Source of the DNA: an uncultured Clostridia bacterium
Lineage (GTDB): Bacteria > Bacillota > Clostridia > UMGS1810
DNA length: 64,000 nucleotides
Direction of reading: 5' to 3'
Assembly: GCA_934463115.1 (NCBI GenBank)
Contig: CAKSIN010000009.1
Coordinates: 1-64,000, forward strand
Below the pieces are notes generated by a model that ran no database searches, was not told the origin of the DNA, and worked only from the letters and a program-made list of their open reading frames with translations. Positions 37,504 through 46,480 of the stretch are shown here, piece after piece. Both the position numbers and the translations under genes were made by a program. Each line of letters begins with the position of its first letter. Within the stretch, counting starts at the first letter, position 1.

Positions 37504-38277
37504 TTAATTTCCTTTTTCAATGCTTATTTCGTAAAACTTGTTAAGCAGTCTGTCGATATCGGCGTCCTTCTTTTCATCTCCGCTGATATCGAGTATTCTT
37601 TCGCCCTCATGCATCATCACAAGGCGGCTGCCATATTCGGCGGCAAAGCGCAGATTGTGGGTAACCATAAGGGTTGTTATCTTTTTGGATGAAACAAGTT
37701 TATCCGTAAGCTTCATTATTGTGTCCGACGACTTCGGATCCAGTGCCGCAGTGTGTTCATCCAGAATCAAAAGGCGGATATCCGCCATATTTGCAATAAC
37801 GAGTGCAAGTGCCTGGCGCTGACCGCCGCTGAGCGTTCCCACCTTGACATCCATTCGGTTTTCGAGCCCCATATCACACTCCTCAAGAATAGTGCGGAAG
37901 TAATCAAAACGTCTCTTATTTACAGCGCGGCCGAGACCGAAAAACTTGTTTTTGTTGTCGGCAAGCGAAAGATTTTCAAGTATCGTAAGGTCGGGGCATG
38001 TGCCCATCTTCGGATCCTGAAAAACCCTGCCGATGAATGCAGCGCGTCTGTACTCGCTCATTGAATTAATTTTTTTGCCGTCAAAAAGCACTTCGCCGCT
38101 GTCGGGAGCAATGCTTCCGCACACCAGGTTCAAAAGCGTGCTTTTTCCGCTGCCGTTTGAACCGATTACAGATACAAATTCACCCTCATCAACCTCAAAG
38201 TTGAATTTATCGAACACAACATTTTCGTTCGGTGTGCCCGGATTAAACTTTTTTGTTATATCTTTTAAAATTAACAT
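37504..38277 (-). CDS. trpZ: ABC transporter ATP-binding protein, TrpZ-type
   Basis: A 257-residue ATPase that would power the permease encoded just upstream. Walker A GSNGSGKST (39-47), Q-loop QDPKMG, signature LSGGQRQA, Walker B LLILDEHTAALD and the switch His in VTHNL are all intact. It overlaps the permease gene by seven bases. The set resembles TrpXYZ-type transporters, and the upstream T-box reads a Trp codon. The symbol is by context and similarity, not proof of substrate. Confidence 0.85.
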   Translation of the reverse strand: MLILKDITKKFNPGTPNENVVFDKFNFEVDEGEFVSVIGSNGSGKSTLLNLVCGSIAPDSGEVLFDGKKINSMSEYRRAAFIGRVFQDPKMGTCPDLTILENLSLADNKNKFFGLGRAVNKRRFDYFRTILEECDMGLENRMDVKVGTLSGGQRQALALVIANMADIRLLILDEHTAALDPKSSDTIMKLTDKLVSSKKITTLMVTHNLRFAAEYGSRLVMMHEGERILDISGDEKKDADIDRLLNKFYEISIEKGN

Positions 38278-39176
38278 TTTGCACCGCCTTTTTTAAAGGA
38301 AACCCGGCTCAAAACTATTGCCGCCGTGAATATTACCGCCATAAGCAGCTTAAGGTAATTGGTGGGCAGTCCAAGCGCAAGCGCTGTTGAAAGGCATGCT
38401 TTATATGCCACACTGCCGAGAATAACCATTGTCGTAGCTCTCATAAAACTGCATTTTTTGAACAAGCTCAGACCGATTATAACCGACGCGAGTCCGAGAA
38501 CAACCATTCCGACTCCCATCTGCGGATCGGCAGAGCCCTTTGCCTGGGCTATGACCGAACCCGACACCGCCGCAAATCCGTTGCCGAGGCACAAGCCGAG
38601 GATTTTGTATTTTCCGCTGTCCTCGGCAAGCATTGTAACATAGTTTGAATTGTTCCCCGTTGCGCGCAGGATGAGCCCCGATTTGGTTTTCAGATACAAA
38701 TCGAGAATCACCTTGAACAAAACAGCGAGGAAAAATGACATTGCAAGAATTCTTAATGATGACTGCTCCGGTATAAAAGACGCCGGGAAGGTATTGAAAA
38801 TCGTGGGTGCTCTGAAAAATGACGCAATGGACATTCCGCCCGTTCCGGCGCCGACGATAACCAGGTTTACCGTGAGGAGCGATGTGTATGTGAGAATTCC
38901 GCAAAGCAAATCGCGTATTTTGAATCTGACATGCAAAAGCCCGGTAACAGCTCCGGCACATGCGCCGAGCACAAACGATACAATTATGCAAATCCACGGG
39001 TTTACACCCTTGATGATAAGCACACCGGTTACTATCGCGCCGAGCGGCATTGTGCCGTCGACGGACAAATCCGGGAAATCGAGTATCGAATATGTGATAT
39101 ACACGCCCATTGCAAGGATGGCATACATAAACCCTTCCTCAAGCGTAACTTTTATAATATTGAGCAAAATATTCAT
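38271..39176 (-). CDS. trpY: ABC transporter permease, TrpY-type
   Basis: A 301-residue permease of the BPD_transp_2 (branched-chain amino acid/LivH-like) fold with eight to nine membrane helices. The opening (LEEGFMYAILAMGVYITYSILDFPDLSVDG region) is characteristic of the permeases that pair with ABC_sub_bind (PF04392) proteins. It begins seven bases after the substrate-binding protein stop and overlaps the ATPase gene. The complete three-gene unit lies under the tryptophan-reading T-box, which argues for tryptophan, or a precursor, as substrate. Confidence 0.88.
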   Translation of the reverse strand: MNILLNIIKVTLEEGFMYAILAMGVYITYSILDFPDLSVDGTMPLGAIVTGVLIIKGVNPWICIIVSFVLGACAGAVTGLLHVRFKIRDLLCGILTYTSLLTVNLVIVGAGTGGMSIASFFRAPTIFNTFPASFIPEQSSLRILAMSFFLAVLFKVILDLYLKTKSGLILRATGNNSNYVTMLAEDSGKYKILGLCLGNGFAAVSGSVIAQAKGSADPQMGVGMVVLGLASVIIGLSLFKKCSFMRATTMVILGSVAYKACLSTALALGLPTNYLKLLMAVIFTAAIVLSRVSFKKGGAKC

Positions 39177-39183
39177 TATGCAA

Positions 39184-40185
39184 TTACTCCTGTTCAGTTT
39201 TTACCATTTGAGCGTCTTTGTATTTTTCAGGAATTTCAATACCGAACTTTTCGGCAACATCGGTGTTTATAACCGGAGCTGTCTCCTCGATTGTTGCCAC
39301 CGATATATCCGACGCTTTTTCGCCGTTCAAAATTTTTGCAGCTATATCACCCGTTTTCTTGCCGAGAGAAACATAGTCTATGCTCTCCGATGCAAGGCAG
39401 CCTTTCACAACCTGCTCAACCTCAGAGCCGTATACGGGAATGTTTGCGGCATTTGCCTGTTCAAAAACGGTTGTGATATTGTTTACAACATTATTGTCGG
39501 TAAAGTTGTTTATGCAGTCAACCTTCGGTGCAAGTGATGACGCTGCCTGCGGCACATCAGACGCACTCTGAACTCCCTGTTCAACAACTTCAACACCTTT
39601 TTTTGCGGCGATATCTTTAAGTTTTTTGAGCTGAGATACCGAGTTTGCCTCACTTGTTGTGTACAGCACACCGATTTTTTTAACCTCGGGCTGCATTGCC
39701 TTTATGAGGTCAACCTGTGCGTCAAGGTTAAGAATATCGCTTGTTCCGGTGCAGTTTGCTCCGGGTTTTTCAACAGATTCCACAAGGCCTGCCGCTACCG
39801 GATCGGACACCGCGCAGAACACAACCGGAATATCCGTGCCTGCTGCTGCCGCATATGCCGCCGTTGCTGCCGGAGTTGCTATCGGAATTATTATATCGTA
39901 TTTCTTCGCAACCATGTTTTTGGCTATTGAATCGCATGTTGCCGAATCAAAGTTGCCGTTTTGAAGATCTATATCCGCTTTGTCGCCGAATGCATCGTCG
40001 AGAGCCTCTTTAACACCCTTGTAGCAGTTATCCAGCGACGAATGCGAACCGAACTGTATTACGCCGATTTTTATTTTTCCTTTTGAGTCGGATTTGCCGC
40101 CGTCAGCGGTTTTTCCGTTCGAGCAGCCTGCAAAAGCAAAAGCTGCGAGCATGATTGATGTGATAAGTGCGATTAATTTTTTCAT
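39184..40185 (-). CDS. trpX: ABC substrate-binding lipoprotein, TrpX-type (PF04392)
   Basis: A 333-residue lipoprotein: lipobox FAGC with Cys21, followed by a Gly/Lys/Ser linker, then an ABC_sub_bind domain (KIGVIQFGSHSSLDNCYKGVKEAL region; two Rossmann-like lobes). It would present a small amino-acid-like ligand to the permease encoded next. ATG at 40185 follows GAGG by nine bases. The gene lies directly behind a T-box leader with a UGG specifier, so it should be induced when charged tRNA-Trp is scarce, which makes tryptophan the best-supported ligand. Confidence 0.9.
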   Translation of the reverse strand: MKKLIALITSIMLAAFAFAGCSNGKTADGGKSDSKGKIKIGVIQFGSHSSLDNCYKGVKEALDDAFGDKADIDLQNGNFDSATCDSIAKNMVAKKYDIIIPIATPAATAAYAAAAGTDIPVVFCAVSDPVAAGLVESVEKPGANCTGTSDILNLDAQVDLIKAMQPEVKKIGVLYTTSEANSVSQLKKLKDIAAKKGVEVVEQGVQSASDVPQAASSLAPKVDCINNFTDNNVVNNITTVFEQANAANIPVYGSEVEQVVKGCLASESIDYVSLGKKTGDIAAKILNGEKASDISVATIEETAPVINTDVAEKFGIEIPEKYKDAQMVKTEQE

Positions 40186-40273
40186 TTTCCATTACCTCTT
40201 TCTGATTTTTTTGATCGAAGTGTAAATCGGTAATTTGCGCTCTCTCCTATCGCGAAATCGGAGAATTACGGAT

Positions 40274-40540
40274 AAAAAAACACTCCTGTCCCATACCTTG
40301 GGACAAGAGTGAAATAATCTCCTGCGTTGCCACCCAAATTCATCTGAATCAGATGCTCTCACCGACATACCAACATATGTCTGTCACTGTAACGGTTGAC
40401 CTCCGTCGCCCCTAACCGTGTTCACACGGCTCAGTTTGCCCTCCCGAGTCCATTCGTTTAAGTATATGCCACCGCAATCCCACCGCCTGCGGCTCTCTTT
40501 GACACCTTGACCTAAATTACTACTCTCGTTCATCGGTTTA
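40274..40540 (-). promoter_or_regulatory. T-box riboswitch with UGG (Trp) specifier controlling trpXYZ
   Basis: Read on the minus strand, stem I opens with CGAG (40528-40525), the AGTAGTAA loop-E side and TTTAGGT. The 3' side has ACTTAAA, then CGAATGGA, then CTCG, which closes the base helix. The specifier is the TGG after GAA (40452-40450), a tryptophan codon. The T-box core GGGTGGCAACGCAGG is near 40321-40334. The terminator is an 11-bp stem (40282-40292 with 40300-40310) followed by seven T (40280-40274). Uncharged tRNA-Trp should stabilise the antiterminator and switch on trpX-Y-Z. This leader fills most of the 413-base gap between pgi and trpX. Confidence 0.93.
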
Positions 40541-40544
40541 TGAT

Positions 40545-40573
40545 ATAGTAGCACATTTAAGTGCTTTTGTCAA
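40545..40573 (-). promoter_or_regulatory. Promoter of the T-box/trpXYZ operon
   Basis: Minus strand: perfect TTGACA (40573-40568), 17-bp spacer, TACTAT (40550-40545), placing the transcript start just before T-box stem I. Confidence 0.85.
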
Positions 40574-40598
40574 TACTTTCTTTAAAATTTCTTGATTT

Positions 40599-41933
40599 TT
40601 ATTTAAGCCTCGACTCAAGTTCGCCTTTCAAATCCTCATATCCCGGTTTTCCGAGAAGAGCAAACATATTCTTTTTGTATGCTTCAACACCGGGCTGATT
40701 GAACGGGTTAACACCGAGAACATATCCGCTTACACCGCATGCCTTTTCAAAGAAGTATACCAGCCAGCCGAAGTTATATGCATCTATCTTCGGAACATTC
40801 AGCACAAGATTCGGAACATTTCCGTCGGTATGTGCAAGGAGTGTACCGCAGAATGCGTTTGTATTAACATAGTCCACGCTCTTGTCTGCGAGGAAGTTGA
40901 GTTTGTCAACATTTTCTTCATCATACGGAATCGTAACATCTCTTACCGGCTTATCAACTTTCAGTACCGTTTCAAACATAAGGCGTGTTCCGTCCTGAAT
41001 AAACTGTCCCATGGAATGCAAATCCGTGGAGAAGCTGCACGAAGCCGGGAAGATACCTCTGTTGTCCTTACCCTCGCTCTCGCCGAAAAGCTGTTTCCAC
41101 CACTCGGAGAAATACACAAGCGACGGTTCGTAGTTTACCATTATTTCCACGCTCTTGCCCTTGCGGTTGAGTATATTTCTAACTGCAGCATATTTGTAGC
41201 AGTCGTTTTCGTCGTAGGGTTTTTCGTATTCTTTCATTGCGTCATATGCGCCGCGCATAATATCGTCCACATCTATTCCGGATGCGGCTATGGGCAGCAG
41301 GCCGACAGCTGTGAGCACCGAGAATCTTCCGCCAACATCATCGGGAATAACGAATGTTTCGTAACCCTCTTTGTCCGAAAACTCTTTGAGCGCACCGCGG
41401 CATGAATCGGTTGTGGCATAAATTCTCTTTTTTGCCTCCTGCTCGCCGTACTTTTCGATAAGCAGGCTGCGCAGCATTCTGAAAGCGATTGCCGGTTCGG
41501 TAGTTGTGCCGGACTTTGATATGATATTAACCGAAAAATCTTTGTCCTTTACATAATCCAAAAGGTCGGCAAGATATGTCGAACTGATTGAGTTTCCGGC
41601 AAAAAGCACCTGCGGTGTTTTGCGGTCGGAACGAAGATTGTAGAACGTGTCGGTGAGCATTTCGATAGCTGCGCGCGCACCGAGGTACGAACCGCCGATA
41701 CCCACAACAACCAGCACATCGGAATCCGACTTAATCTTGTCGGCTGATTTTTTTATTCTTTCAAATTCTTCCTTGTCGTAATTTTCGGGAAGTTTAACCC
41801 AGCCGAGAAAATCGTTTCCGGCTCCCGTCCCGTTTTCCAGTGTTCCGACAGCGGTCTCCACTGCCGCTTTCATGTTTTGTATTTCCTCTGCCGAAACAAA
41901 CTTTTCGGCTTTTGAATAATCAAAGTTTAACAT
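40599..41933 (-). CDS. pgi: Glucose-6-phosphate isomerase
   Basis: Interconverts glucose 6-phosphate and fructose 6-phosphate in glycolysis. The 444-residue length is that of the short Firmicute form. Motifs include VVGIGGSYLGARAA (sugar-phosphate loop, about 75-88), ISKSGTTTEPA, the GGRFSVLTAVGLLP signature, and a late GVNPFNQPGVEAYK with the catalytic Lys. ATG at 41933 follows GGAGG by eight bases; the longer frame uses a TTG overlapping that site. It has its own promoter (41969-41997). Confidence 0.96.
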   Translation of the reverse strand: MLNFDYSKAEKFVSAEEIQNMKAAVETAVGTLENGTGAGNDFLGWVKLPENYDKEEFERIKKSADKIKSDSDVLVVVGIGGSYLGARAAIEMLTDTFYNLRSDRKTPQVLFAGNSISSTYLADLLDYVKDKDFSVNIISKSGTTTEPAIAFRMLRSLLIEKYGEQEAKKRIYATTDSCRGALKEFSDKEGYETFVIPDDVGGRFSVLTAVGLLPIAASGIDVDDIMRGAYDAMKEYEKPYDENDCYKYAAVRNILNRKGKSVEIMVNYEPSLVYFSEWWKQLFGESEGKDNRGIFPASCSFSTDLHSMGQFIQDGTRLMFETVLKVDKPVRDVTIPYDEENVDKLNFLADKSVDYVNTNAFCGTLLAHTDGNVPNLVLNVPKIDAYNFGWLVYFFEKACGVSGYVLGVNPFNQPGVEAYKKNMFALLGKPGYEDLKGELESRLK

Positions 41934-41968
41934 ACTCATTTCCTCCAATACTCTATTTCAACAGCTAT

Positions 41969-41997
41969 ATTCTACAACAACTGCCATTATTTTTCAA
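41969..41997 (-). promoter_or_regulatory. Promoter of pgi
   Basis: Minus strand: TTGAAA (41997-41992), 17-bp spacer, TAGAAT (41974-41969), 36 bases before the ATG. Confidence 0.7.
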
Positions 41998-42057
41998 GAG
42001 TAATATAAACCAATAATATCCGACAAAATACGTATATTTATAACAAGTTTATGCGCA

Positions 42058-42678
42058 TTATTTGGAAAAACTTATTTTTGATTCGCATCCATGCACAAGG
42101 CGCGAAATATTCGTGCGGTGCTTATAGAGCGCAAGAACGCCTATCACAAGTGAAACAAACACAAAAAGTGAGTTGTCACCGTGAAACATGGTAACAAGTA
42201 TCGGCAGCATTGCCGCACCCACGCACGAACCGAGAGAAACATATTTTGTTGCTGCCATTATTATCAGACATGTGACAAGCAAAATTGCTCCAATCTCCCA
42301 ATCAAGCACAAATATCACGGCAATGGATGTCATTATTCCCTTTCCGCCGCGGAATCCGAAATATATCGGATACACATGTCCGAGCACAACCGCAAGCGCC
42401 GAAAGGTACATAGCCTTTTGCATCGGATCGGGAACGGAAAACAGCTGCGGAGCGTATTTGGCAAACAATACCGCCGCAACACCCTTGAATGCGTCAAACA
42501 CCGCAACTGCGAGAGCCGCGCCTTTTCCCATTACGCGCAAAACATTGGTAGCACCCGCGTTGCCGCTTCCGCTGTTGCGTATATCCCTGCCTGAAAACCG
42601 CGACAAAATAACCGCCGAATTTATGCTACCCACAAGATACGAAATACAAACACAAAAAACAACAAGTGCAAAATACAT
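42058..42678 (-). CDS. plsY: Acyl-phosphate:glycerol-3-phosphate acyltransferase
   Basis: Membrane enzyme of 206 residues that adds the first acyl chain to glycerol 3-phosphate, using acyl-phosphate. It shows five or more membrane helices and the family motifs SGSGNAGATN (about 36-45), GHVYPIYFGFRGGKGI (about 99-114) and a late HRTNI. Start at 42678 is one base after the der stop and nine bases after AAAGG, whereas the ATG at 42687 overlaps that site; either is possible. Coupling of plsY to der is common in Firmicutes. Confidence 0.95.
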   Translation of the reverse strand: MYFALVVFCVCISYLVGSINSAVILSRFSGRDIRNSGSGNAGATNVLRVMGKGAALAVAVFDAFKGVAAVLFAKYAPQLFSVPDPMQKAMYLSALAVVLGHVYPIYFGFRGGKGIMTSIAVIFVLDWEIGAILLVTCLIIMAATKYVSLGSCVGAAMLPILVTMFHGDNSLFVFVSLVIGVLALYKHRTNISRLVHGCESKISFSK

Positions 42679-42679
42679 A

Positions 42680-44005
42680 TCAGTCATCCTTTCTGCGTTC
42701 TCTGATTATAAACCTTACCGGTGTTCCCTCAAGTCCGAATGCCGTTCGGATTTGATTTTCTATATACCGCACATACGAAAAATGCGCCAGTTCCTTATCG
42801 TTTACAAACAGAATAAATGTGGGCGGCTTTGTGCTTGCCTGTGTAATATAGTATACCTTTAGTCTGCGCCCTTTATCCGACGGCGGCTGAACCTTAGTCA
42901 CAGCCTCATTGAGAACATCGTTCAGCACGCCGGTGGAAATCCTCATTGCATGCTGGCAGCTCACATAATTAATCAGTTCAAAAATTTTACCGACTCTGGA
43001 GCCTGTTTTTGCTGACAAAACCGCCACCGGCGCATATGTCATGTACGCGAGGTCGCGCATAACATCGTTGCGGTACAGTTCCATTGTCTTTGTGCCTTTT
43101 TCTATCAGATCCCACTTATTAACAGCGATAATGCTTGCCTTTCCGTTGTCGTGAGCATAACCGGCAATTTTGGTATCCTGCTCGGTAACTCCCTCTGTTG
43201 CGTCTATCATAATCAGCACAACATCACTTCTGTCAACTGCTGCCAATGAGCGGACAACGCTGTAGCGTTCAATATTTTCATCTATCTTTCCGCGTTTGCG
43301 CATCCCGGCAGTGTCGATAAACACATATTTCTGACCGTTATACTCATACGGCGTGTCTATTGCGTCACGCGTTGTACCGGCAATATCACTCACAATAACG
43401 CGGTTTTCACCGAGAATACGGTTTATCAGCGATGACTTTCCGACATTCGGTTTGCCGATAACAGCCACCTTTATTACGTCGTCGTCCTCATCATCATCCT
43501 CGGAAAAATCTATATAACTGTACAGTTTGTCGAGCAAATCGCCCGTTCCGAGACCGTGCACCGACGATACGGCTATCGGATCATCCATGCCCAGGTTGTA
43601 AAATTCGTAGTATTCCATAGGCAAATCGCCGACATTATCCACTTTGTTGCACACAAGTACTATCGGCTTCGACGCGCGCATAAGCATGGCGGCAACATCT
43701 TTGTCTGCCGATGTGAGTCCGGTTTTAACATCCACCATAAATATTATTACATCCGCCATATCTACAGCCATTTCTGCCTGCAGCCGCATCTGCTCCGGGA
43801 TAATATCGTCGGTTTTCATTTCTATACCGCCGGTGTCTATCAGAATAAACTTGTGTCCCGACCATTCACCCTCGGCGTATATCCTGTCACGTGTAACACC
43901 GGGAGTGTCTTCCACAATAGATATTCTCTCGCCTATCAGTTTGTTAAAGAGTGTGGATTTGCCGACATTCGGTCTGCCGACAATAGCAAAGGTAGGTTTT
44001 TTCAT
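42680..44005 (-). CDS. der: Ribosome-assembly GTPase Der (EngA)
   Basis: A double-GTPase of 441 residues needed for 50S subunit maturation. The first G domain has GRPNVGKST (10-18), DTGG and NKVD. The second has GKPNVGKSS near 184, DTAGM and NKWD. An acidic linker (SEDDDEDDD, about 170-178) joins them. The C-terminal KH-like domain ends in a basic tail (RFIIRERRKDD). Start MKKPTFAIVG is the family N-terminus. It lies between the DUF512 gene (21 bases upstream) and plsY. Confidence 0.97.
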   Translation of the reverse strand: MKKPTFAIVGRPNVGKSTLFNKLIGERISIVEDTPGVTRDRIYAEGEWSGHKFILIDTGGIEMKTDDIIPEQMRLQAEMAVDMADVIIFMVDVKTGLTSADKDVAAMLMRASKPIVLVCNKVDNVGDLPMEYYEFYNLGMDDPIAVSSVHGLGTGDLLDKLYSYIDFSEDDDEDDDVIKVAVIGKPNVGKSSLINRILGENRVIVSDIAGTTRDAIDTPYEYNGQKYVFIDTAGMRKRGKIDENIERYSVVRSLAAVDRSDVVLIMIDATEGVTEQDTKIAGYAHDNGKASIIAVNKWDLIEKGTKTMELYRNDVMRDLAYMTYAPVAVLSAKTGSRVGKIFELINYVSCQHAMRISTGVLNDVLNEAVTKVQPPSDKGRRLKVYYITQASTKPPTFILFVNDKELAHFSYVRYIENQIRTAFGLEGTPVRFIIRERRKDD

Positions 44006-44026
44006 ACATTACCTCCAAAAGTCTTA

Positions 44027-45334
44027 TTAATTTATCATTGCCCTGACGAACTCTCTGCCGTCATCGGCACATATAATCAGTTTTACACCGAGTTTTTCTT
44101 CTATTTGCTCCGCCGTCATATCATCAAGCGTTATATCGCAATCCGATTTAAACATACTCCGCGAAAGCACGAGGTATTCGCCGATATCGGCATTTTCCAG
44201 CTGCTTTGTTAAATCGCATCCGCACAAAAGCCCGGTGACGGTTATTCTTTCACCGAAAAAATTGTTTTTTATACAGTAAACATTCACATTCAGATTCGGA
44301 ACTTTTTCCTTTATCCTGTCTACCGCTTCGCATATGCTTTCATACGCCAAAAAACCGGTTGCAACGGATTTTGGTGACGGATGAACATCGGAAAAATCAA
44401 ATTCGTCCAGCGCTTCGTCCACCTCATACATAAAGTTTGTTACCATTCCGACCCCGTTTTCTATCTGCGGAAAATCTTCGTACTCGTCATAGGAAGGCAG
44501 CGGTCTTTTTGCCTTAATGTAAAATTCATCGGCAAGATAAACAAGACGCGTTCCGATTTTTTCCAGTGATTCACGCGTAAATTCCGAAACAAGGTCTATA
44601 ACAGCAGCACAATCATCTTTTTCAAAAGGCTGTAGCTCATACAATCCGTCGCGGTACGCGGTAAGTCCCACAGGGACAACGGACACACTCTGCACCGCAG
44701 GGTAAAGGTCTCTGAGGTCTGAAAGAGTTTTCCTCAGCTCATCACCGTCATTTATACCCTTGCACAGCACAATCTGACCGTTCATAATTATTCCGCTGTC
44801 GGCAAACCGCCGCATTATGCCAAGTAGTTTTCCGGCGAAACGGTTACCGAGCATTTTACATCTGAGTTCACTGTTTGTAGTATGAACCGAAACGTTCACA
44901 GGACTAATCTTTAAATGGCATATTCTGTCCACATCTTCGTCCGAAAGGTTGGTAAGTGTAACATAATTACCCTCAAAAAAAGACAGCCGCACATCGTCAT
45001 CTTTAAAATACATTGTGTCACGCATGCCGCACGGCAACTGGTCCATAAAGCAAAATATACATTTGTTTCTGCACCGCATTGCATCATCGATAAGCTCGCT
45101 TTCAAATTCACACCCAAACTGCTCGTATAACTCATTTACGATTTCTATTTCTTCCGTACTGCCATCAGCTTTCAAAACCTCGACAACATATTCATAGTCG
45201 GATGTCAGATATCGGAAATCAAGTATATCTCTTATAGGTATGTTATTAACTTTTGTTATCGCATCTCCCGGAACAATTCCGCACTCTTCGGCAATTGAAC
45301 CCGGATCGACGCTCTTAACTATCGCCTTATTCAT
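44027..45334 (-). CDS. DUF512 radical SAM protein with N-terminal PDZ-like domain
   Basis: A 435-residue protein. An N-terminal PDZ-like domain (about 1-65, GSIAEECGIVPGDAITKVNN) is followed by a radical SAM core with CX3CX2C at Cys88, Cys92 and Cys95, and a DUF512 C-terminus. Family members commonly neighbour der in Clostridia; the reaction they catalyse is not established, and a 4Fe-4S, SAM-dependent reaction is inferred from the motif. Start overlaps the HAD gene stop by four bases (ATGA), so it is coupled. Confidence 0.88.
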   Translation of the reverse strand: MNKAIVKSVDPGSIAEECGIVPGDAITKVNNIPIRDILDFRYLTSDYEYVVEVLKADGSTEEIEIVNELYEQFGCEFESELIDDAMRCRNKCIFCFMDQLPCGMRDTMYFKDDDVRLSFFEGNYVTLTNLSDEDVDRICHLKISPVNVSVHTTNSELRCKMLGNRFAGKLLGIMRRFADSGIIMNGQIVLCKGINDGDELRKTLSDLRDLYPAVQSVSVVPVGLTAYRDGLYELQPFEKDDCAAVIDLVSEFTRESLEKIGTRLVYLADEFYIKAKRPLPSYDEYEDFPQIENGVGMVTNFMYEVDEALDEFDFSDVHPSPKSVATGFLAYESICEAVDRIKEKVPNLNVNVYCIKNNFFGERITVTGLLCGCDLTKQLENADIGEYLVLSRSMFKSDCDITLDDMTAEQIEEKLGVKLIICADDGREFVRAMIN

Positions 45335-46020
45335 TTTTCACCGCCGTAATGTTCAATATTCCCGCCGTGTAAAATATAATTTGTCACATCTCCGGGCGTA
45401 TCGGCAAGATATATATGCGGATATTCGCCAAGTTCCTCTCTGCTGCCGTAACCATACAAAACACCCATTGCGTCCAATCCGAGTTTTTGCGCACCGATAA
45501 GGTCGTGTTTTCTGTCGCCTATCATGAGCGCCGTTTTTCTGTCCTTTATATCCAATACGGATAATATATGCAAAATAACGTCTTCCTTTTCCTTGATTTT
45601 TCCGTCAAATGTAGCTCCGGTAATATAATCAAAATATCCGTCCAGGTGAAAATACTCCAAAATGCGCCGCGCAAAGAATTCCGGTTTGCTGGTTGCAAGA
45701 GCGATTTTGTACCCGGCATTCTTAAGCTTTGACAACATCTGCTCCGCACCGTCATACACACGGTTTTCGTATATACCGGTCTCGGTATATCTTTCGCGGT
45801 ATTTTGCGACAGCGTCGTCTGCCTTCTTTTCATCGAAGCCGAACATAGTCATGAATGATTCTTTAAGCGGCGGTCCCACAACCGGGCGAAGTGATTCAAG
45901 TGAATCCACGTGTATTCCGTAGCAGTCGAGCGCATAAGCGAACGACTTGTATATTCCCTCACACGAATCGGTAATCGTTCCGTCAAGGTCGAACAAAAGG
46001 TAGCTGTATTTTTTTATCAT
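45331..46020 (-). CDS. HAD-superfamily phosphatase, phosphoglycolate phosphatase-like
   Basis: A 229-residue HAD hydrolase. Motif I DLDGTITDS has the Asp nucleophile (about residue 11), motif II is TSKPEF, motif III is the Lys in GKIKEKEDV, and motif IV is IGDRKHD. A helical cap follows motif I. It resembles Gph-type phosphatases, but HAD specificity cannot be read with confidence. I use ATG at 46020; eight extra upstream codons are possible, and neither start has a strong binding site. It follows the rpmF terminator and is coupled to the DUF512 gene. Confidence 0.85.
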   Translation of the reverse strand: MIKKYSYLLFDLDGTITDSCEGIYKSFAYALDCYGIHVDSLESLRPVVGPPLKESFMTMFGFDEKKADDAVAKYRERYTETGIYENRVYDGAEQMLSKLKNAGYKIALATSKPEFFARRILEYFHLDGYFDYITGATFDGKIKEKEDVILHILSVLDIKDRKTALMIGDRKHDLIGAQKLGLDAMGVLYGYGSREELGEYPHIYLADTPGDVTNYILHGGNIEHYGGEK

Positions 46021-46061
46021 GTTGTTTACACTCACTCTCTGCACTGTATTTTCCGATATCA

Positions 46062-46095
46062 GCTAAAAAGGGGTGTTGCAAAAGCAACACCCCTT
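46062..46095 (-). terminator. Terminator after rpmF
   Basis: A 12-bp stem (46068-46079 with 46084-46095), tetraloop, then five T on the minus strand (46069-46065, overlapping the end of the stem). It lies 48 bases past the rpmF stop. Confidence 0.88.
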
Positions 46096-46143
46096 AGACG
46101 CGAAAAAGTGGCCGACGCACATAACCTTGAGCGCCGAAAGGCA

Positions 46144-46320
46144 TTATTCAGCCTTGAGGACTTCTTTACCGTCATAGTAGCCGCAAGCCTTGCAAACTCT
46201 GTGCGGTAATTTAAATTCCTGACACTTAGGGCATTTTACCATACCCGGTAAAACGAGTTTCCAGTTTGCTCTTCTTTTATCTCTTCTTGATTTTGATGTT
46301 TTTCTCTTAGGTACTGCCAT
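46144..46320 (-). CDS. rpmF: 50S ribosomal protein L32
   Basis: A 58-residue protein, MAVPKRKTSKSRRDKRR at the start, then a zinc ribbon with CPKC (about 30-33) and CKAC (about 43-46), so this is the zinc-binding form of L32. Its basic N-terminus contacts 23S rRNA. GGGAGG lies eight bases before the ATG at 46320. It stands alone between ackA and the HAD gene with its own consensus promoter and terminator. Confidence 0.97.
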   Translation of the reverse strand: MAVPKRKTSKSRRDKRRANWKLVLPGMVKCPKCQEFKLPHRVCKACGYYDGKEVLKAE

Positions 46321-46355
46321 GATTCCACCTCCCGAAATTCACAAAAATATGCTAA

Positions 46356-46384
46356 CAAATCCGATGCGTATAACCACGGATTTG
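46356..46384 (-). promoter_or_regulatory. Hairpin in the rpmF 5' leader
   Basis: CAAATCCG (46356-46363) pairs with CGGATTTG (46377-46384) across a 13-base loop, in the roughly 105-base leader between the promoter and rpmF. It ends about 26 bases before the ribosome binding site on the transcript, a position suited to autoregulation; function unknown. Confidence 0.35.
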
Positions 46385-46429
46385 CGATACATCCGATAAA
46401 ATGTTAGTACACCTCGACATAACAAATCT

Positions 46430-46458
46430 ATTATATAGGTTAATTTGCGATTTGTCAA
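46430..46458 (-). promoter_or_regulatory. Perfect consensus promoter of rpmF
   Basis: Minus strand: TTGACA (46458-46453), 17-bp spacer, TATAAT (46435-46430), both hexamers exact. It begins 23 bases after the ackA stop. Confidence 0.92.
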
Positions 46459-46480
46459 GCTTTTTTTCGTATAATTTCAA

